A DNA stretch of 36,468 nucleotides from positions 1-36,468 of the forward strand of contig CAJXUM010000001.1 in assembly GCA_913060855.1 (NCBI GenBank), written 5' to 3'. Of the stretch, positions 1 to 9,787 are shown in pieces; positions within the stretch are counted from its first letter, which is position 1, and every line of letters starts with the position of its first letter. The notes below the pieces were generated by a model. That model was not told the DNA's origin. It did no database searches and saw only the letters and a program-made list of their open reading frames with translations. This stretch comes from an uncultured Lewinella sp. (GTDB taxonomy: Bacteria; Bacteroidota; Bacteroidia; Chitinophagales; Saprospiraceae). Made by a program: the position numbers and the translations under genes.

Positions 1-46
1 AGATCAGCCTCGGTCTCGTGGGCTCGGAGATGTGTATAAGAGACAG
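1..46 (+). other. Nextera read-2 adapter with i7 index (artefact)
   Basis: Bases 13-46 are the Illumina Nextera transposase read-2 adapter, ending in the 19-bp Tn5 mosaic end at 28-46. The eight bases before it (5-12, CAGCCTCG) sit where the i7 index sits in the P7 oligo. Their reverse complement, CGAGGCTG, is index N710 as I remember the kit. The same sequence closes the contig in inverted orientation. This is library DNA and should be trimmed. Its translation in the permease frame gives the familiar spurious peptide MCIRDR. Confidence 0.98.
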
Positions 47-47
47 A

Positions 48-569
48 GTTTATATAATTAGTGCCGCTATTGCTATTCAATCAGGAGAGGTAGATCTCAT
101 ACAAATAATGAAATCCTTTGATTTGGTTGTTCCTGCCTTTGTTTTAATATTTGTTTCCACCTGGGTAACCAATGCATCCAATTTATATTCTATATCTCTT
201 ACCTTTAATACAGTCATTGAATCTTTTGGGTATGCCAAAATGTGCATAGTCACAGGCTTTATTGGGACAGTGATGGCATTGTTAGGTTTCTCTAATTACT
301 TCATCGAGTTCTTAAACATTCTAGGCGTTTTCACACCGTCGATTGCTGCTATCTATATTTTGGATTTCTTTTGGCTAAAAAAGCAACAATACGATTTAGA
401 TAAAATTCAAGCTTGGGGAAAGCCAGCATTGATCAGTTGGGGGCTAAGTTCGGCAATAAGCCTAATGACCTATCAAGAAGTTTTCCAAATCACCCATGCG
501 TATTTTGTTGATTCTTTTCTAATAGCAGGTGTGCTGTATTTTTTCTTGAGTAAGCCACGCCGAACATAA
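48..569 (+). CDS. NCS1-family (cytosine/purine-type) permease, C-terminal part
   Basis: This is the 3' end of an integral membrane transporter, about 173 residues. The reading frame runs open from the adapter, so the true start lies outside the contig and the first real codon is at about 48. Hydrophobic stretches form about five membrane segments. The motif WVTNASNLYSISLTF matches the conserved W-x-T-N-x-x-N-L-Y-S segment of the nucleobase:cation symporter-1 family (CodB-like), which takes up cytosine, purines, hydantoins or thiamine-type substrates with H+ or Na+. A family call is supported; the substrate is not. The protein ends in a short basic tail (KPRRT). The next gene is convergent, with a palindromic repeat between them. 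Confidence 0.75.
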   Translation, partial: VYIISAAIAIQSGEVDLIQIMKSFDLVVPAFVLIFVSTWVTNASNLYSISLTFNTVIESFGYAKMCIVTGFIGTVMALLGFSNYFIEFLNILGVFTPSIAAIYILDFFWLKKQQYDLDKIQAWGKPALISWGLSSAISLMTYQEVFQITHAYFVDSFLIAGVLYFFLSKPRRT

Positions 570-671
570 CAAATAGTGCTTATGATACTATGGATATGCG
601 CTTCAAAAAGAGCCTTGTCTTAGCAAAAAAATGACACTTTTTTCCTCCAAAAGCATTGCCCAAACATGCTC

Positions 672-709
672 TCAGAAGTTTTCCCAGACAGGACTGGGGA
701 AACTTCTGA
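672..709. repeat. Dispersed palindromic repeat, copy A
   Basis: Inverted repeat with 14-base arms (672-685 and 696-709) and a 10-base loop. The one mismatch, T682 against G699, is a U-G wobble in plus-strand RNA. The core is TCAGAAGTTTTCCC / GGGGAAACTTCTGA. It shares both arm and loop sequence (GGACTGGGGAAACTTCTGAA) with copy B at 12636-12679, so the two are related rather than independent terminators. It sits between two convergent genes. There is no strong T-run on either side, so it is not a textbook intrinsic terminator. Confidence 0.75.
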
Positions 710-725
710 AGTCTAAGGCTTTTGA

Positions 726-1271
726 TTAGTTCACTCGCCTACCAGTAGCTCGTCGATTTTTCACATTTACTTTTCTAATCTTCTTTAAGTCTACCATCAG
801 TGCTGCGTAAGCATTCTCAGAATCTACGCGGTATTTACGACCATCATAGGTAACCTGTCCACCCCTTCTCTGCCATTGGGAAGCCAATAGTACATAGCGT
901 TCACCCGCTTTTGGGCTTGGACCAAAAATGAGGAACTTGCTATCACTGCTGTCTTCAAAACCAACCGCAAAGCGATTCTCTTTGGGTTGAAAGAGTAAAA
1001 CCCCAGGTGTGCCTTTGCGGATGATTACCTGGTCGATATTGCGACCATCTACCACCTTGATCTCACCTGCAATGATTTCGGAGGTGCCACCCGATGCCTC
1101 TCGTTTTAGCACAATGTCTTTTGATACATAAAATTGGATACGTTTCAGTTCTGCATCAGACCAATCGTATTGACTCTGCAAACGTTGGGTGAATGGAGTG
1201 AGCGTTGGGCTACAGGATGCCAGCATCGTCATGCTGATAACTAGTAAGAAGAATAATTTTGCGTTTTTCAT
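726..1271 (-). CDS. Putative lipoprotein of unknown function
   Basis: 181 residues. The N-terminus is a lipoprotein signal peptide: charged MKNAK, a hydrophobic core and a lipobox LASC with the acylated cysteine at residue 20, followed by SPTLTP. The mature part (about 160 residues) is mixed alpha/beta with no motif I recognise. Its C-terminal 20 residues are strongly basic (KKIRKVNVKNRRATGRRVN). The protein is predicted to be anchored in the outer membrane or facing the periplasm. The gene stands alone: it converges on the permease gene and has a long gap upstream. I do not know its function. Confidence 0.8.
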   Translation of the reverse strand: MKNAKLFFLLVISMTMLASCSPTLTPFTQRLQSQYDWSDAELKRIQFYVSKDIVLKREASGGTSEIIAGEIKVVDGRNIDQVIIRKGTPGVLLFQPKENRFAVGFEDSSDSKFLIFGPSPKAGERYVLLASQWQRRGGQVTYDGRKYRVDSENAYAALMVDLKKIRKVNVKNRRATGRRVN

Positions 1272-2077
1272 ATTTGTAGATTGTTAATGATAAATATTTA
1301 GACCGAAAAATAAGGACATAGTTTAGCTCGCTCCAATGGATTAAGACACTTTAACATGATTTGCACTTTTTTAACAGCTTGTTTTTAGCCGCCAGTGATT
1401 ACAATAGGAGGTGGTTTAGCACTTATTTAGTACATATATTTAATTTTACATAAATATAAATACTATATGAGAAACATTCTTTTGATATCTCCGTATTAGC
1501 TGTAAGACCATAACACCAAAACAGACACACACCAATCAATCAAACGGTATTTCTCCCCCCTACTAGAGTAATGGATTTTAATGTCCAATCATCGTTCAAA
1601 CGTTGCTTACCTTTAGTAAAATATCCTTGACCTGTATCCAGAAGTTGTTGTTAATTATAGCCCGGTACCTATAATTACAGCCTGTCGAGTAACTTTTTCC
1701 ATGAGTAGGAAAGAAACTTTAGACATTAGGCCGAAAACCAACTGCTTTTAGATCGCGCTGATTACAAGTATTCTAACCTTTCAACATGATATTACAGGCG
1801 TGCTAGGTAATACTAAGTTAATGATTTAGTGTTGCAGTTGTGCATAATGCACATCCAGTAAACCTGTCCTACATTAACCCAATTCTACGTTTTACACGCA
1901 AGCGACTCATCCAATTAGAAGATTCATCCTGGACATTAGGATAAGACTTATTCTGTGAGAGAATAAGCCTAGAATTGCCTATGCCTAATAATGGTATAAG
2001 GCTTACCTGCCCAGCGATGTGCTGAATCAGCTTAGTAAAATACTGTCTTATAATAACTACACTAAATGCCATTAAAA
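1272..2077. other. 806-bp intergenic stretch without a convincing gene
   Basis: AT-rich, with many in-frame stops on both strands. It contains a 9-bp perfect inverted repeat TAATTATAG / CTATAATTA (1652-1660 and 1669-1677, loop 8) and a second 8-bp one, CTTATTCT / AGAATAAG (1947-1954 and 1960-1967, loop 5). The upstream regions of the lipoprotein gene and of the exported-protein gene at 2078 both lie here, but I see no clean TAnnTTTG promoter. The 67-codon minus-strand frame at 1869-2072 has no recognisable protein character. Confidence 0.5.
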
Positions 2078-3175
2078 ATGTTTAAAACAAGCACAATCTT
2101 TCTGACTTTTATGATCGTTTGTATGGGGTTTTCTTTTCATGCAAATGCACAGATAGGCTACCTGAACCCTAATTTAAAGGAACTTCCAATCGTTATTTCT
2201 TGGACGGGTGATGGTATTAAAATTACAGCAAAGGGAACTTATGCTAATACGACCAATTTTTTGCATGTTAAAGCCTCACGGTATCTAGAACAAGCCGGAA
2301 GTAATGAGATTCGGGTGATTCCTGGCTCAGTTAACACGCCGGTTATTATTGATTTATCGAATTTCATCAGGAAAACAGAACCAACCGCCGATACCGGCAA
2401 TATGGTAGACCTGAGCACCCCTTTTATTGATATAGAAATGCCGAAATTGGCCTTGTCTAATTATAATGAACCGAATAGTTTTATACTTGATCTGCGGGGT
2501 TTTACAGATGAAAGTAACTATTCTCAGCAATTATTCTTGTTTCGCGGCTTAGATGTATTCTTTGTGGCTACTGATAATTGCGCCAACTTGGCCGCTAATG
2601 GCAACAAAGTACTAGTAAGCGTAGGCCACTGTGAAGTGAAACATGTCGTTTTGAAGGGAGGATTATTGGATTTGGACGATATGGATGAAAAAATACCGGC
2701 GCTATGTAGAAAGTACAATGAACGCTATTATACACAAAGTGACGGGGATGCTTTTGTTTGCTTGGAAGACTGTAAGGAAGAAGATCCTTTAGCACTTCAG
2801 AATCAAAGCCACGTGCGCGGCTTGGTAACCAAGTATAATATTACTGACTTTGAAGATCATCCTATCTCTTTTCTAGATGATGTTATTCTTACCAAAAAGG
2901 GAGTGGGTTTAAACCTGAAGGCTAAACCGCTAAAGCCCCTTAGAAAGAGAAAGAATAAGAAGGTGGCTTATGAGGCCTATGATCACTATAAATTCTTTCC
3001 TTGGTACGAATTTATTAACCTTTCCTTTACTAAATATGTAGATGAAAATCAGTTGTTGATTGAAGATGCTTACAACAACAGCTACATCTTTAATTCTCGT
3101 GTTCATTTTTCAAATGTAGAATTGATCCAGTTTTTTAATGAACTACAAGCATTGATCTCTGCACAAGTAAAATAG
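2078..3175 (+). CDS. Exported protein of unknown function with a possible PH-like C-terminal domain
   Basis: 365 residues when started at MFKTSTIF; an in-frame ATG four codons upstream (2066) is also possible. I prefer 2078 because it gives a compact signal peptide, cleaved after HANA and before Q. The middle (about residues 160-250) holds six cysteines (DNC, GHC, ALC, FVC, LEDC), unusual for an exported Bacteroidota protein and possibly disulphide-bonded. The last ~120 residues run DDVILTKKGVGLNL, then a basic linker rich in K and R, then FPWYEFINLSF and LLIEDAY. That order resembles bacterial PH-like domains, where a strand with T-K/D-K-G precedes an aromatic W-x-E-I strand. This is inference from pattern only. 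No homologue is recognised. Confidence 0.7.
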   Translation: MFKTSTIFLTFMIVCMGFSFHANAQIGYLNPNLKELPIVISWTGDGIKITAKGTYANTTNFLHVKASRYLEQAGSNEIRVIPGSVNTPVIIDLSNFIRKTEPTADTGNMVDLSTPFIDIEMPKLALSNYNEPNSFILDLRGFTDESNYSQQLFLFRGLDVFFVATDNCANLAANGNKVLVSVGHCEVKHVVLKGGLLDLDDMDEKIPALCRKYNERYYTQSDGDAFVCLEDCKEEDPLALQNQSHVRGLVTKYNITDFEDHPISFLDDVILTKKGVGLNLKAKPLKPLRKRKNKKVAYEAYDHYKFFPWYEFINLSFTKYVDENQLLIEDAYNNSYIFNSRVHFSNVELIQFFNELQALISAQVK

Positions 3176-3214
3176 AAGACAACACAGCGATTCGCTAATT
3201 CTTACTACATCTAA

Positions 3215-3262
3215 CTAACATGGCATACCTTTCCTTCGAATGAGGAGGGTAGGCCATGTTAG
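3215..3262 (+). terminator. Hairpin after the exported-protein gene
   Basis: Arms 3215-3233 and 3244-3262 pair over 19 positions with one A-G mismatch and two U-G wobbles in plus-strand RNA; the loop is CTTCGAATGA plus one base. It lies 40 bases after the stop of the preceding gene and about 67 bases before the TonB-receptor start. No T-run follows. It could end the upstream transcript, protect its 3' end, or act in the leader of the receptor mRNA. Confidence 0.5.
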
Positions 3263-3328
3263 ACCTAAGCATACACCTGATTCAACCATCAGACGTAACC
3301 ATCACTAGTACGTCTAATTCTCAGCTAA

Positions 3329-6025
3329 ATGGCATTTAATTACCTAATCGGTAGAGGTAGTAAATTTCTCTTTACCGTCATGTTCTTAGTCGTTTCATTA
3401 TCCATAGGATTTTCACAAGTATCCATCAGTGGACTTGTGATGGACAATGTTAATAATATTCCTATCACCGGTGCGAATGTCGAAGTGAGGGGTGAAATTG
3501 AAGGTACCTCTTCAGCAGAGGATGGTTCTTTTAGTATCACAATTAAACAGCCCTTACCCGCCAAACTGATTGTCACCTATTTGGGCTATCAGTTGCGTGA
3601 AATTATGATTGATCGCCCAACAAGTAACCTATTGGTATCTATGATGCCTGGGGCCCTGATTGGCCAAGAGGTAGTGGTGTCCGTATCGAGGAAGCGAGAA
3701 AAGGTCCAAGAGGCTCCTTCTGCGGTAGATGTGATACAACAGCGAGCCTTATTAGCCGATGCGGTGAGTAATCCATTTTTATCCTTACGCAATAAGGTCG
3801 GCCTGGATGTCACGCAAACCGGTGTGAATGGCGGGCATATTACATTGCGAGGTCGTTCGGCGGTATTTCAGACGGAGACCTTTGTGATGTCGGATTACCG
3901 GAATTTGATCATACCAGGATTGGGTACGTTGGCCTATGGTCAGCAGCCGATAGATCCGATAGATTTGGAAAAAATAGAAATTGTGAAAGGCCCCGGTTCG
4001 GCCTTGTATGGCCCTGGTGTAGAAGCCGGGATTGTCCATTTTATCTCTAAAAGTCCCTTTGACAAACAAGGCACTACGTTTAGTCTTGGGGCAGGTACCC
4101 GGAATCTATTGCAAGCTTCGTTTCGGCAAGCTGGGGTATCTGCTAATGGTAAATTGGGGTACAAAGTGACCGGTTACTATCGGAAGGCCAATGATTGGGA
4201 AATTGATCGTCTTGATCCTACAGAGGCAAGTCAATTTGCCAGTTTTAAGCCAAGAATCGTCAGTAGCTTGACGGATAAACTGGTGACTAATACAGTACCC
4301 AATTACAAGGTGGAATCGATGGGCATTACCGGTACGCTGGCTTATCGCCCTAATGATGAAACAACGATAACCAGTACGGCCGGCTGGTCAGTCGGCAAAG
4401 CCTTATTTCGCACTTCGCAAGGAGTAGGGTATACCGCTGCGCCTCGACCTTTTGCCCAAACACGAGTGCAGTCTGGCGGCTGGTTTGGACAAGCTTTCTG
4501 GTCTTACCAGGGAGGTAAGGATGGAAAAACCTATTTATATGCTACTGGCCTGACCACTATTACTGAATCTCATCAGTTTGAGGGCCAGTTGCAGTATACT
4601 TTTGATTTTGGAGAGGATAAGATCAATTACGTATTTGGCACGGACTATCGTTTGAATACCACAGATACCAAAGGTACGGTGCATGGACGCTGGGAGACTA
4701 TGGATGACTATGCGATTTTTGGTATTTATGGTCAAGCCAAAATGTCGATCAGTAATGATGTGTATTTTGTGGGTGCGGCTCGATTTGATCATTTTCCAGC
4801 CTTAGAAAAATCTTCCTATTCTCCTCGCTTGGGTTTGGTCTATAAACCTACGCCCTTACATACTTTACGACTTACTTTCAACCATGCGGTGGGCGCACCA
4901 TCTGCTATCAACCTTTATGGTGATTTGGCGTTGGCTGATACAGACCGTTTTTCTTACCATCTACTAGGAGGTGCCGATAAAATTAGTTTTGACAATAAGC
5001 AAACCGCGAGTTTTCTTCCAGGAGTCGGGCTAACGGAGGGCGTTGGGCTGGATCTACAGCCTGTCTATAGCTTATTGACCCAACAATTAGCCGAAAAAGG
5101 CTTAGCATCGGAGGAAGTAATCAATTACCTCAATGGGCTTGAAGAACAAGTATCAGGATTCTCAGCCGGTGTTTTGACCCAAGAACCTTTAACCCGATCT
5201 ACGCTAGACCTATCCAGTTCCGATATGTATGAAATTGGATACAAAGGTTTAGTGAATAATCGGTGGAGTATTGGAATCGACCTTTACTATAATAAGAGAA
5301 CTAATCTGCTGTCTGCGCCGATTCTGGCTAGCCCCTTTGTGATGCAGCCCACTTTAGCGGCCGACTTGTCCAAGGCTTTAGAAAATAGCCTCGATGGAGA
5401 AACATTAGCTGATTTGGGTGAAACGCCTAGCTCTATTGCTAGTCTGTATGCTCAATTAGCTCGGGGCTTATCTGTAGATCCATTAACTGGAGATCCGCAG
5501 GTATTAGGATTGATAAGTACCGATCAATCTCCGGAGAATTCCGCTTTACCTACAGCAGACTTAGCATATTACAACATTAGTGAAATCGATTATTATGGGT
5601 TGGATTTTTCGCTGAAATACTATGTCCACAAGGATCTTTCGATTTTTGGTAATTTGACGTGGCTCAGTCAGGTCTATTTTGAAGACGTACCCATCGGAGA
5701 AGGTTTTGATCGCTTAACGACTGATTTTAGTTTAAATGTACCCAGTACTAAAATAAAGATGGGTATAGAGTTGGCACCAGATTATGGCTTCAATGCTTTT
5801 TTGATGCTACGTTATCAAAATCGATGGACGAGTATAAACGGTATTCCCTGGTCAGGCCCGGTAGATGCTTTTACCTTGGCTGATATAGGACTGGGCTACG
5901 CTTTTCAACAAAATTTTCGGCTAAACCTAACGGTGACGAATGTATTTGGAGAAGATTATCGAGCCATTTACGGCGCGCCTAAGATTGGCCGGCAAATGAT
6001 TGTAAAGACTTATTTCGATTTCTAA
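3329..6025 (+). CDS. TonB-dependent outer-membrane receptor with CarboxypepD_reg-like domain
   Basis: 898 residues. A signal peptide (cleavage near GFSQ) is followed by a carboxypeptidase-regulatory-like beta-sandwich at about 30-105 (SGLVMDNVNNIPITGANVEV, then EDGSFSI and LIVTYLGY), typical of Bacteroidota receptors. The plug follows at about 120-245 with HITLRGRS, DLEKIEIVKGPGSALYG and IVHFISKSP. The rest is a 22-strand-type barrel ending in the aromatic VKTYFDF. It should import a siderophore, vitamin, oligosaccharide or other large ligand using TonB/ExbBD energy. No SusD partner, TonB or ligand-processing gene is adjacent, so the substrate is unknown. Two long non-barrel insertions (about 530-625 and 667-740, with acidic/Leu-rich helical character) probably form extracellular loops. 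The gene converges on tadA with a 24-bp gap. Confidence 0.93.
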   Translation: MAFNYLIGRGSKFLFTVMFLVVSLSIGFSQVSISGLVMDNVNNIPITGANVEVRGEIEGTSSAEDGSFSITIKQPLPAKLIVTYLGYQLREIMIDRPTSNLLVSMMPGALIGQEVVVSVSRKREKVQEAPSAVDVIQQRALLADAVSNPFLSLRNKVGLDVTQTGVNGGHITLRGRSAVFQTETFVMSDYRNLIIPGLGTLAYGQQPIDPIDLEKIEIVKGPGSALYGPGVEAGIVHFISKSPFDKQGTTFSLGAGTRNLLQASFRQAGVSANGKLGYKVTGYYRKANDWEIDRLDPTEASQFASFKPRIVSSLTDKLVTNTVPNYKVESMGITGTLAYRPNDETTITSTAGWSVGKALFRTSQGVGYTAAPRPFAQTRVQSGGWFGQAFWSYQGGKDGKTYLYATGLTTITESHQFEGQLQYTFDFGEDKINYVFGTDYRLNTTDTKGTVHGRWETMDDYAIFGIYGQAKMSISNDVYFVGAARFDHFPALEKSSYSPRLGLVYKPTPLHTLRLTFNHAVGAPSAINLYGDLALADTDRFSYHLLGGADKISFDNKQTASFLPGVGLTEGVGLDLQPVYSLLTQQLAEKGLASEEVINYLNGLEEQVSGFSAGVLTQEPLTRSTLDLSSSDMYEIGYKGLVNNRWSIGIDLYYNKRTNLLSAPILASPFVMQPTLAADLSKALENSLDGETLADLGETPSSIASLYAQLARGLSVDPLTGDPQVLGLISTDQSPENSALPTADLAYYNISEIDYYGLDFSLKYYVHKDLSIFGNLTWLSQVYFEDVPIGEGFDRLTTDFSLNVPSTKIKMGIELAPDYGFNAFLMLRYQNRWTSINGIPWSGPVDAFTLADIGLGYAFQQNFRLNLTVTNVFGEDYRAIYGAPKIGRQMIVKTYFDF

Positions 6026-6049
6026 AAATAGCAGATGATACAAACGGGA

Positions 6050-6499
6050 TTACAATCGTTTTAAGCGAAAAAAGTCCTGCATCAACTGTCGAGCTTCAGC
6101 TTCCAAGATGCCAAATTCTACTTTGGTTTTGGGATGTAAAAGCCTTTTACCAAAACGCATAAAACCTCGTTTTTCATCCTCGGCTCCGTAGACCAGCCGA
6201 TCCAGCTGCGCCCATTGCAAAGCACCGGCACACATTACACAGGGCTCGAGGGTGACATAGAGGGTACAGTCGACCAGGTATTTGCTACCCAAGTAATTGG
6301 CAGCAGCGGTCAACGCAACGATCTCGGCATGAGCCGTTACATCATTCAGTTGCTCCGTGTGATTATGGCTACGTGCAATGATCTGATTATTAGAGACAAT
6401 AACAGCACCAACGGGCACTTCTCCTAGGTCTTTGGCTTTTTCGGCCTCGCGCAAGGCCTGCCGCATAAAATGTTCATCGCTAAATACACTCAATTTCAT
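6050..6499 (-). CDS. tadA: tRNA-specific adenosine deaminase (A34 to inosine)
   Basis: 149 residues from MKLSVFSDEHFM. A longer in-frame start (6535) would add a hydrophobic dozen residues that cytosolic TadA lacks, and it would overlap the promoter, so the shorter start is chosen. The zinc deaminase signature is complete: H57-A-E59, with E59 as proton shuttle, and P86-C87-x-x-C90. PVGAVIV precedes it, as in the family. TadA deaminates wobble adenosine 34 of tRNA-Arg(ACG) to inosine and is normally essential. Length matches the family. The gene is divergent from guaB, with 105 bp between starts, and converges on the TonB receptor. Confidence 0.95.
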   Translation of the reverse strand: MKLSVFSDEHFMRQALREAEKAKDLGEVPVGAVIVSNNQIIARSHNHTEQLNDVTAHAEIVALTAAANYLGSKYLVDCTLYVTLEPCVMCAGALQWAQLDRLVYGAEDEKRGFMRFGKRLLHPKTKVEFGILEAEARQLMQDFFRLKRL

Positions 6500-6504
6500 A
6501 GCTG

Positions 6505-6535
6505 CAAAGGTCAATAATGCGAAGAAAAGGAACAA
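6505..6535 (-). promoter_or_regulatory. Predicted Bacteroidota-type promoter of tadA
   Basis: Reading the minus strand, TTG (6533-6535) is followed after 20 bases by GACCTTTG (6505-6512), one base off the Bacteroidota -7 consensus TAnnTTTG. The ATG follows 5 bases after the G of the -7 box. A start site at the usual short distance would leave almost no 5' leader. Confidence 0.45.
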
Positions 6536-6565
6536 GGATTTGACTTAAAAAAACTTTTACGATAA

Positions 6566-8086
<1,521 letters not shown>

Positions 8087-8096
8087 GGATAATGGG

Positions 8097-8174
8097 TGAA
8101 GAAGTGAATGAGTGAAGAAGTGAATGAGTGAATAGGTGAGGTGCTGAAATCCACTTCACTCATTCACTTCTTCA
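8097..8174. terminator. Purine-rich perfect hairpin between convergent genes (bidirectional terminator candidate)
   Basis: The 19-base unit TGAAGAAGTGAATGAGTGA occurs twice in direct orientation (8097-8115, 8113-8131) and once as an exact reverse complement (8156-8174). The first two copies overlap by three bases. Either left copy can pair with the right arm. The right arm includes the stop codon of the minus-strand gene ending at 8172. The 5' arm is almost all purine plus T, and the 3' arm is pyrimidine-rich when read from either strand. It belongs to the same style of hairpin as those at 18886, 25797 and 33328. Confidence 0.65.
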
Positions 8175-9578
8175 GCCATTGACCTTCTGCAACAGCCACT
8201 CTTTTTCGGCGACATTGCCCGTACTAATAATGGTTTGTTTCAGCTTGAGCCGCGTATTGTCATCTGATGGGTGTAGGCGCAAAAGCTGATGCGTAAAGCG
8301 GATTAGATTCAGATAGTTTCCGCGATGATAGCCAATGTCTTTTTGGCGATAAACCAAGTTCTTGAAACTTTCCAATAGCGACTCTAGGGCATCCGTCTCG
8401 CCCAGTTCAAAATAACTTACCAATAGCATTTTTCGAGCTTCTAATCCATGTAAAACGTCTTGGAAATCGGTCTGGCGTAAGAGCGACATAGCTTTCGAGA
8501 AATCTCGTTTTCGATAGTATAGATTAGCCAAATTAAAGTTGAGGGTACTTTCTCGGTATTTTTGTTCGATATAGGTCTGATATTGTTTTAGAAAAACCTC
8601 CGTCCATTCAAAGGCTTTTAAGCCCATCCCCGCCAAGGCGATATTGTTGTAGGTAAAGCGAGACAAATAGCCATTTTCTAAGAAAACATCGGTGGCTAAG
8701 CCTTCCTTATAAAAGGCGAAGGCGTGCTCGAGGAAGATGCTCTTGCCTGCATTAAGCTGCTGTATACAATAATTAATGGCTAGTAGATAAATAGACCTTA
8801 GTTCATAGGTGGGGAAATAATGATTAGCATTGATAATCAGAGACTTGAGTTGTGGGAAATGTAAGTCCTCTTCTTCCCCTTTCAAGGTGTTATATAAATG
8901 AAAATAGACCATTAGTGCGGGGCTATGACTGTAATCCTTTGTTCGTACTTCTTGTAAAACAGCCGCAAATAAGGGCAAGTCATAGGTGTTTTCCAAGACC
9001 GTCTGATGAGAGAGGGCTACGCAGGCCTGTTGCAGCTGCTGGGTCATGAAGAAAAGCGTGCTTTGATGTGCCCATTCTTGAAAACCAGTCGTTGATCGAC
9101 GACTTTGGTTAGCGGAAAAGATATACTGTTCTTGCTGGAATAGAAATTGGCAATAGTGATATTCTTGGTTTCTAAAAGGTTGATTAGCCAGCTGTTTTGC
9201 TGTTTTATGGCTGCTGGTCTCAAAGGATCGATTCAAACCCCTCTTTCTAAAAGCACTTAATAAGGACAATTGAGGCCTTAGTTGCCCCGAAGCCCACTCG
9301 CTATAAGCCAGGTAATCCTGCAGTAGCTGAAACAAAAAAGACATGGCGTAGCGTATGCGCTTCTCTTCATAGGCCTTTCCGGGATAAACCGCTTTAAAAA
9401 CTAGGGGCTTTTCCAGCTTATCTACCTGTCCCTTGGGTATCACTTTTTTGAAATAATCCAGCAGCTCGATGACGTCTTTTCGGCTGTTGTGGAAGGGAGA
9501 AGCGACGAATTTGGTACTCTCTACCCACTCTTTACGGCGAAAGGTGCTTAATAAGGCGATGAGTTGACTGTTTTTCAT
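8172..9578 (-). CDS. Conserved helical-repeat (TPR-like) protein of unknown function
   Basis: 468 residues, no signal peptide, no membrane segment. The sequence is almost wholly helical, rich in Leu, Gln, Phe and Tyr. The C-terminal half has TPR-like pairs of helices, for example LNFNLANLYYRKRDFSKAMS and ARKMLLVSYFELGETDALES, with the Y/F-x-x-G/R-D pattern of such repeats. The N-terminus (LIALLSTFRRKEWVESTKFV, then SPFHNSRKDVIELLDYFKK) looks like a conserved segment of a Saprospiria-type family; that is recollection, not a search. It is probably a cytosolic scaffold or protein-interaction factor. The gene stands alone, convergent with guaB, and shares the terminator hairpin there. Confidence 0.75.
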   Translation of the reverse strand: MKNSQLIALLSTFRRKEWVESTKFVASPFHNSRKDVIELLDYFKKVIPKGQVDKLEKPLVFKAVYPGKAYEEKRIRYAMSFLFQLLQDYLAYSEWASGQLRPQLSLLSAFRKRGLNRSFETSSHKTAKQLANQPFRNQEYHYCQFLFQQEQYIFSANQSRRSTTGFQEWAHQSTLFFMTQQLQQACVALSHQTVLENTYDLPLFAAVLQEVRTKDYSHSPALMVYFHLYNTLKGEEEDLHFPQLKSLIINANHYFPTYELRSIYLLAINYCIQQLNAGKSIFLEHAFAFYKEGLATDVFLENGYLSRFTYNNIALAGMGLKAFEWTEVFLKQYQTYIEQKYRESTLNFNLANLYYRKRDFSKAMSLLRQTDFQDVLHGLEARKMLLVSYFELGETDALESLLESFKNLVYRQKDIGYHRGNYLNLIRFTHQLLRLHPSDDNTRLKLKQTIISTGNVAEKEWLLQKVNG

Positions 9579-9735
9579 TTATGATAATTTGGCATAAATA
9601 AATATAAAATGCTGATATAAAATTAGTAAAGAGATAATTAAAGAAATGAAATATTGGCAAATAAAGAGATTTGATATTGCTTCTACCTGATATGGCTAGT
9701 ACTTTGGGATCAGATTTAGTTAATGACTGAGGCTT

Positions 9736-9750
9736 AGACTTCAGAAGTCT
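9736..9750. repeat. Dispersed palindromic repeat, half-element (copy D)
   Basis: A 15-base palindrome, AGACTTCAGAAGTCT, symmetric about its central A. Its flank (GGCTTAGACTTCAGAAGTC) is the reverse complement of the right flank of copy A (GACTTCAGAAGTCTAAGG type), so this is one half of the same repeat family without its partner arm. It lies about 40 bases before the start of the T9SS cargo gene, a promoter-proximal position unlike the other copies. Confidence 0.55.
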
Positions 9751-9787
9751 TGCTACAGTTTGTTACACCGTGCCTAATTCTTATCAG

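Noticed and set aside
1869-2072. 67-codon minus-strand frame in the 800-bp gap
   Set aside because: No domain, poor start context, biased toward chance hydrophobic codons, and it abuts the exported-protein start on the other strand.
3589-4164. Several antisense frames within the TonB receptor gene (also within guaB, the DUF5916 gene and the lamin-tail gene)
   Set aside because: They are shadows of strongly supported genes, with no protein-like features of their own.
6500-6535. Longer TadA start adding MFLFFALLTFAA
   Set aside because: A hydrophobic leader is out of place on a cytosolic tRNA deaminase, and the segment coincides with the predicted promoter.
8097-8174. Possible CRISPR-like repeats
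   Set aside because: Only two direct units that overlap each other, no spacers, no cas genes; it is a terminator-like hairpin.
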